In this document: in pieces, positions 7,311 through 11,394 of the stretch
Layout: every line of letters starts with the position of its first letter
Position numbering within the stretch: the first letter of the stretch is position 1
Assembly (NCBI GenBank): GCA_030698645.1
Contig: JAUYMV010000715.1
Location: 1-11,394 of the forward strand
Direction: 5' to 3'
Length of the DNA: 11,394 nucleotides
Source of the DNA: Mesorhizobium sp.
Lineage (GTDB): Bacteria > Pseudomonadota > Alphaproteobacteria > Rhizobiales > Rhizobiaceae
Position numbers and translations under genes: made by a program
The notes under the pieces: model-generated
What the model was told of the DNA's origin: nothing
The model's database searches: none
The model's input: only the letters and a program-made list of their open reading frames with translations

Positions 7311-9173
7311 ATGGCTGGGGAAGCGGCGGAAGCAGCAACGCTTGCAACTGAACTCATTCGGGTCGTCGCCTTGCTGGGCGCCGGGGTCATCGCCGTGCCC
7401 ATCTTCAAGCGGCTCGGCCTGGGTTCCGTCCTCGGCTATCTCGCGGCCGGCCTCGTCATCGGGCCGTTCGGCTTGCGCCTGTTCACCGATCCCGGCGCCA
7501 TCCTGCACGTGGCGGAACTCGGCGTCGTCATGTTCCTCTTCGTCATCGGGCTCGAAATGCAGCCGACGCGGCTGTGGGGCCTGCGCCGGGAGATTTTCGG
7601 CCTCGGCGTCGCACAGGTCGCCGTTTGCGGTTTCGCGCTGACCCTGTTCGGCGTCGCGCTCGGCTTTCCGTTCGCGGTTTCCTTCGTCGCCGGCATGGGA
7701 TTCGTTCTCTCCTCGACGGCCATCGTCATGCAGTTGCTGGACGAAAGCGGCGAGACCGCAACGCCGCATGGCCAGCGCATCGTCTCGATCCTGCTCCTGG
7801 AAGACCTCGCGATCGTGCCGCTGCTCGCAGCGGTCGCGTTCCTGGCGCCAGGCCCGGCCGATGCCGACGCCCCGCCGGTCTGGCTCGAGATCGCCATCGC
7901 GGCGGCCGCGCTCGGCGGTCTGGTCGCCGCCGGCCGCTGGCTGCTCAATCCGATGTTTCGAATCCTCGCCGCCGCGCATGCCCGCGAGGTGATGACGGCC
8001 GCGGCCCTGCTGGTGGTCTTCGGCGCGGCGCTCGCCATGCAGCTCGGCGGCCTGTCGATGGCGCTTGGCGCATTCCTCGCCGGCGTGCTGCTCTCCGAAT
8101 CGACCTTCCGCCACCAGTTGGAGGCGGATGTCGAACCGTTCCGCGGCATTTTGCTCGGCCTCTTCTTCCTCGGCGTCGGCATGTCGCTCGACCTTGGAAC
8201 CATCGTGCGCCAATGGCCGCTCGTCCTGACGGGCGTGGTTGGCTACATGCTGCTCAAGGGGATCGGCATCTATGCTGTCGCACGCTTCTTCAAGGCGAAC
8301 CACCGGGAAGCGCTGACGCGCGCGGCCTATCTCGCGCAAGGCGGCGAGTTCGCCTTCGTGCTCTACGCCGCCGCGACCAGTGTCGGTATCCTCAGTGGCG
8401 AAATCAATGCGACGCTCACCGCCACCGTCATCATTTCGATGGCGCTGACGCCGCTTCTCGTGCTGCTGCTGCCACGCGTACTCGGCGCCGAACAGCAGTC
8501 ACTCGACGGCGTCGATGTCGTCGATGGCCTTTCCGCAAGCGTATTGGTGATCGGCTTCGGCCGTTTCGGCCAGATCGCGACGCAGCCGCTGCTGCTGCGC
8601 GGCCTGGATGTCTCGATCATCGACAATGATGTCGAGATGATCCAGGCGGCAGCCGATTTCGGCTTCAAGGTCTATTACGGCGACGGAACCCGGCTCGACA
8701 TTCTGCATGCGGCGGGCGCCGGAAAGGCGAGCGCCGTGCTGATCTGCGTCGACAAGCCCGATGCCGCGGTCCTGATCGCCGAGCACCTGCGCGCCGAATT
8801 CCCGCTCGTGCCGGTGCTCGCTCGGTCGTTCGACCGCGCCTCGTCGATCAAGCTCATTCATGCCGGCGTCGACTTCCAGATCCGCGAGACCTTCGAATCG
8901 GCGCTGGTGTTCTCGGCCGAGAGTCTCGACAAGCTCGGCGTGGCGCCGCACGAGGTGGCCGAGACGATCGGCGAGGTGCGCCGCAGGGATGCCGACCGCC
9001 TCACCGCGCAAATCGCGGGGGGCATGTATGCCGGCAACTCCCTGCTCAAGGGCAATGCCCCGGTGCCGACGCCGCTGGCAAAGCCGAGGCAGGCCGGGCG
9101 GGCTCTCAACAAGGAAGCAGCCGACGCGCTGGCCCAGGAGGCGGCCGAGGAAGCACAGGAGCGTGGACAATGA
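7311..9173 (+). CDS. Kef-type monovalent cation/proton antiporter (CPA2 family) with RCK/TrkA-N domain
   Basis: An inner-membrane protein of 620 residues, likely exchanging K+ (possibly Na+) for protons. Residues about 10-385 form the multi-helix exchanger domain, with family motifs HVAELGVVMFLFVIGLEMQP, then AFLAGVLLSES and RHQLEADVEPFRGILLG followed by FFLGVGMSLDL; these correspond closely to the transport core and regulatory loop of E. coli KefB/KefC. From about 410 a Rossmann-like TrkA-N domain begins with GFGRFGQ (415-421), the KefC glycine motif, followed by DNDVEM and YGDGTRLDIL. A charged tail after about 555 is rich in Ala, Glu and Lys. In E. coli, KefC is gated by glutathione adducts and needs KefF; no KefF/KefG-like gene is in this window. 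The downstream gene overlaps by ATGA. Family is certain; ion and gating are inferred. Confidence 0.93.
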   Translation: MAGEAAEAATLATELIRVVALLGAGVIAVPIFKRLGLGSVLGYLAAGLVIGPFGLRLFTDPGAILHVAELGVVMFLFVIGLEMQPTRLWGLRREIFGLGVAQVAVCGFALTLFGVALGFPFAVSFVAGMGFVLSSTAIVMQLLDESGETATPHGQRIVSILLLEDLAIVPLLAAVAFLAPGPADADAPPVWLEIAIAAAALGGLVAAGRWLLNPMFRILAAAHAREVMTAAALLVVFGAALAMQLGGLSMALGAFLAGVLLSESTFRHQLEADVEPFRGILLGLFFLGVGMSLDLGTIVRQWPLVLTGVVGYMLLKGIGIYAVARFFKANHREALTRAAYLAQGGEFAFVLYAAATSVGILSGEINATLTATVIISMALTPLLVLLLPRVLGAEQQSLDGVDVVDGLSASVLVIGFGRFGQIATQPLLLRGLDVSIIDNDVEMIQAAADFGFKVYYGDGTRLDILHAAGAGKASAVLICVDKPDAAVLIAEHLRAEFPLVPVLARSFDRASSIKLIHAGVDFQIRETFESALVFSAESLDKLGVAPHEVAETIGEVRRRDADRLTAQIAGGMYAGNSLLKGNAPVPTPLAKPRQAGRALNKEAADALAQEAAEEAQERGQ

Positions 9174-9727
9174 CGGTGGACACAAGCGACCAGGCCGAAA
9201 TCGATGCGGTCACCGCGTTCTGGCGGGAAGCCGGCCCCGACGCGTGGTTCCGCAAGGACGCGGCGTTCGATGCAGCGTTTCACGATCGCTTCCTGGCCCT
9301 GCACATGCGGGCGGCGCGTCGCGAACTCGACCACTGGAACGCGTCCACCGAAGGCGCGCTGGCGCTGATGATCCTGCTCGATCAGATGCCGCGCAACTGT
9401 TTTCGCGGCACGGCGCACATGTTCGCGACCGACTCCCTCGCCCGCCACTTTTCACGCGCCGCGCGCGAGGCCGGCCACGACCAGGCCATCGAGGAACAGC
9501 TGCGCATGTTCTTCTATTTGCCGCTGATGCATTCGGAGTCGCTTGCCGACCAGGAGGAAGCGGTACGGCTCTATGAACCGCTTGGCGCGGAAGGCTTGAA
9601 GTTCGCGATCATCCATCGCGACATCATTGCGCGCTTCGGCCGCTTCCCGCACCGCAACGCGGCATTCGGGCGCGCGACGACGCCGGAGGAGAAGGCGTTT
9701 CTCGACGAAGGCGGCTTCGCAGGCTGA
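9170..9727 (+). CDS. DUF924 family protein
   Basis: A 185-residue soluble protein of a widespread family whose biochemical role is not established; it is described as helical with a TPR-like fold. Family landmarks are all present: an N-terminal FWREAGPDAWFRKDAAFD, LILLDQMPRN-type core (here MILLDQMPRNCFRGT) with FATDSLARHF, the YLPLMHSES motif, and a C-terminal RFGRFPHRN followed by GRATTPEEKAFLDEGGFAG. Length is normal for the family, so it appears intact. Its ATG overlaps the TGA of the antiporter gene (ATGA), and AGGAG at 9157-9161 is eight bases upstream, so the two proteins are likely made from one message with coupled translation. A functional link to the antiporter is suggested only by this arrangement. 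Confidence 0.92.
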   Translation: MTVDTSDQAEIDAVTAFWREAGPDAWFRKDAAFDAAFHDRFLALHMRAARRELDHWNASTEGALALMILLDQMPRNCFRGTAHMFATDSLARHFSRAAREAGHDQAIEEQLRMFFYLPLMHSESLADQEEAVRLYEPLGAEGLKFAIIHRDIIARFGRFPHRNAAFGRATTPEEKAFLDEGGFAG

Positions 9728-9812
9728 CGGCGCGCGCGACAGGTTGTCGGAAACGCCGCATCGTGCCATAGGGGCGCACGCCGCTTGACGGCACTTCCCA
9801 GCAGTGTTGCCC

Positions 9813-9816
9813 AAGG
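9813..9816 (+). promoter_or_regulatory. Ribosome binding site fixing the rimO start at 9823
   Basis: AAGG lies six bases before ATG 9823 and abuts the in-frame TTG at 9817. Spacing favours the ATG, giving a protein that starts [15 protein letters not shown]. Confidence 0.55.
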
Positions 9817-9822
9817 TTGCCC

Positions 9823-11136
9823 ATGAACGCGCCACGCGTCAGTTTCGTCAGTCTCGGTTGCCCGAAAGCCCTCGTCGATTCCGAGCGCATCATCACGCGG
9901 TTGCGCTCCGAGGGCTACGAGATCTCGCGCAAGCACGACGGCGCCGACCTCGTCGTCGTCAACACCTGCGGCTTTCTCGATTCCGCGCGCGACGAGTCGC
10001 TCGACGCCATCGGCCTGGCCCTGTCGGAAAACGGCAAGGTCATCGTCACGGGTTGCCTGGGCGCCGAGCCGGACGTCATCCGCCAGCGTCACCCCAACGT
10101 GCTCGCGATCACCGGCCCGCAGGCCTATGAGAGCGTCATGGCGGCCGTGCACGAGGCCGCGCCGCCCTCGCACGAGCCGTTCCTCGACCTGCTTCCGCCG
10201 CAGGGCATCAAGCTGACGCCGCGCCACTACGCCTACCTCAAGATTTCGGAGGGCTGCAACAACCGCTGCTCGTTCTGCATCATACCGGCGCTGCGCGGCG
10301 ATCTCGTCTCGCGCCCGGTCGGCGACGTGCTGCGCGAGGCGGAGAAGCTGGCCAACGCCGGCGTCAAGGAAATCCTCGTCATCTCGCAGGACACCAGCGC
10401 CTATGGCGTCGACATCAAATACCAGACGTCGATGTGGAAGGAGCGCGAGGTGCGCGCGAAGTTCCTTGACTTATCGCGCGAGCTCGGCGAACTCGGCGTC
10501 TGGGTGCGCCTGCACTACGTCTACCCCTACCCGCATGTCGACGAGGTCATCCCGCTGATGGCGGAGGGCAAGATACTTCCCTATCTCGACATCCCGTTCC
10601 AGCACGCTTCGCCGGCCGTCCTGAAGAACATGCGCCGCCCCGCGCATCAGGAAAAGACGCTCGACCGCATCCGCGACTGGCGCACCATCGCGCCGGACCT
10701 CGCCGTCCGCTCGACCTTCATCGTCGGCTATCCGGGCGAGACGGAGGAGGATTTCCAGATCCTGCTCGACTGGCTTGACGAGGCCAGGATCGACCGCGCC
10801 GGCTGCTTTAAATACGAGCCGGTCAAGGGCGCGCGCTCCGAGGCGCTCGGGCTTGCCGCCGTTCCCGACGAGATCAAGGAATCGCGCTGGCACCGCTTCA
10901 TGGCGCGCCAGCAGAAGGTCTCGGCGGCGCAGCTGCAGAAGAAGGTCGGCAAGCGCCTGCAGGTGTTGATCGACGAGACGTCGGGCTTCACCGCGAAGGG
11001 CCGCAGCAAATACGACGCGCCGGAGATCGACGGCGCGGTGCATATCCAGTCGCGCCGCCCGTTGCGCGCCGGCGAATTCGTCACCGTCAAAATCGAGCGC
11101 GCCGACGCCTACGATTTGCATGGCACGGCGGTCTGA
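9823..11136 (+). CDS. rimO: Ribosomal protein S12 methylthiotransferase RimO
   Basis: A cytoplasmic radical-SAM enzyme that adds a methylthio group to the conserved aspartate of ribosomal protein S12, using two iron-sulphur clusters. It has 437 residues, the usual family length. The N-terminal methylthiotransferase domain carries its three cluster cysteines: Cys13 in [12 protein letters not shown], Cys49 in [12 protein letters not shown] and Cys78 in [10 protein letters not shown]. The radical-SAM motif is [13 protein letters not shown] with Cys145, Cys149 and Cys152. The C-terminal TRAM domain (about 370-437) contains [16 protein letters not shown]. The GCPK and DAPEIDG forms distinguish RimO from the tRNA enzyme MiaB. 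The gene starts 95 bp after the DUF924 gene on the same strand, and its stop directly abuts the stop of the opposing GST gene. All key residues are present. Confidence 0.97.
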   Translation: MNAPRVSFVSLGCPKALVDSERIITRLRSEGYEISRKHDGADLVVVNTCGFLDSARDESLDAIGLALSENGKVIVTGCLGAEPDVIRQRHPNVLAITGPQAYESVMAAVHEAAPPSHEPFLDLLPPQGIKLTPRHYAYLKISEGCNNRCSFCIIPALRGDLVSRPVGDVLREAEKLANAGVKEILVISQDTSAYGVDIKYQTSMWKEREVRAKFLDLSRELGELGVWVRLHYVYPYPHVDEVIPLMAEGKILPYLDIPFQHASPAVLKNMRRPAHQEKTLDRIRDWRTIAPDLAVRSTFIVGYPGETEEDFQILLDWLDEARIDRAGCFKYEPVKGARSEALGLAAVPDEIKESRWHRFMARQQKVSAAQLQKKVGKRLQVLIDETSGFTAKGRSKYDAPEIDGAVHIQSRRPLRAGEFVTVKIERADAYDLHGTAV

Positions 11137-11394
11137 TCAGGCCTGGCCGGCGAACTGCTTCTGGAAGAACGGCAGTTTCATCGCCATGTCCTTGTCCTTG
11201 GCCTGGGCGCGCTGAAAGGCCGGCCGGTCGGCGATACGCGCGACATAGGCCTTGAAGACCGGACGATCCGGCAGCACGTGCATCACCTCCATGGTGTAGT
11301 GCACGGCGGACGCTAGCTGCGTATCGGCGGCGGTGAACCGGTCGCCGGCGGCGTAGGGCCGTTCGGACAGGACGCGATCCAGATAGGCGACCAT
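11137..11394 (-). CDS. Glutathione S-transferase, C-terminal part; 5' end outside the window
   Basis: The last 85 residues of a likely cytosolic glutathione S-transferase. The visible piece matches the all-helical C-terminal domain: YLDRVLSERPYAAGDRFTAADT holds the helix-capping pattern GDxFTxAD common to GSTs, followed by a helix with HYTMEVMHVLP and the terminal VFKAYVARIADRPAFQRA. The thioredoxin-like N-terminal domain that binds glutathione lies beyond the right edge. The visible Met at the edge is most likely internal, because a family member starting there would lack that domain. The C-terminus FQKQFAGQA is complete, with the TGA read from 11139 to 11137. Substrate cannot be inferred. 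Confidence 0.88.
   Translation of the reverse strand: MVAYLDRVLSERPYAAGDRFTAADTQLASAVHYTMEVMHVLPDRPVFKAYVARIADRPAFQRAQAKDKDMAMKLPFFQKQFAGQA

Noticed and set aside
7251..8339. 362-residue minus-strand frame
   Set aside because: It is antisense to the antiporter transmembrane region, is low in complexity (Asp, Glu, Arg, His, Gln) and has no recognisable domain.
8499..9185. 228-residue minus-strand frame
   Set aside because: It is a shadow of the TrkA-N domain region of the antiporter gene.
9728..9822. Terminator between the DUF924 gene and rimO
   Set aside because: Only short GC stems (for example CGTGC/GCACG near 9764-9782) with no T tract were seen; not enough to call.

Overview
This is a GC-rich (roughly two-thirds GC), densely coded stretch of a bacterial chromosome. 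It looks like an alphaproteobacterium, most likely a member of the Hyphomicrobiales (rhizobial) group such as Mesorhizobium or a relative. That placement is inference from codon usage, the style of the L,D-transpeptidase, RTX, Kef-like, DUF924 and RimO proteins, and the gene order; no database search was possible. No tRNA, rRNA, CRISPR array, insertion sequence, phage gene or attachment site was recognised.

Left part (1-4177, all minus strand). A secreted YkuD-type L,D-transpeptidase runs off the left edge (1-578). After a 322-bp gap comes a large RTX-type zinc metalloprotease of the serralysin family (901-3732). It carries an N-terminal pre-peptidase-like beta domain and four exact 97-residue (291-bp) tandem units in its C-terminal half. 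Upstream of it in the same direction is a small exported protein with two cysteines (3857-4177), best started at a GTG with a strong ribosome binding site. A non-coding divergent region (4178-4652) follows.

Middle part (4653-7186, plus strand). This holds a cytoplasmic PAS-PAS-GGDEF-EAL protein for cyclic-di-GMP turnover, with all recognisable catalytic residues of both domains but no I-site arginine. A small basic protein of unknown function (6914-7186) follows.

Right part (7311-11394). A Kef-type (CPA2) potassium/proton antiporter with a C-terminal nucleotide-binding domain overlaps by ATGA a DUF924 family gene, so the two are probably translationally coupled. rimO, for the radical-SAM methylthiotransferase of ribosomal protein S12, follows on the same strand. 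It meets a glutathione S-transferase gene tail to tail, with the two stop codons directly adjacent; the GST gene runs off the right edge.

The genes look like a mix of conserved housekeeping (rimO, L,D-transpeptidase, Kef-like, GST) and lifestyle genes (secreted protease, c-di-GMP enzyme). No new multi-gene system could be supported. The most interesting items are the architecture and repeat history of the secreted protease, the small exported protein beside it, and the coupled antiporter/DUF924 pair.
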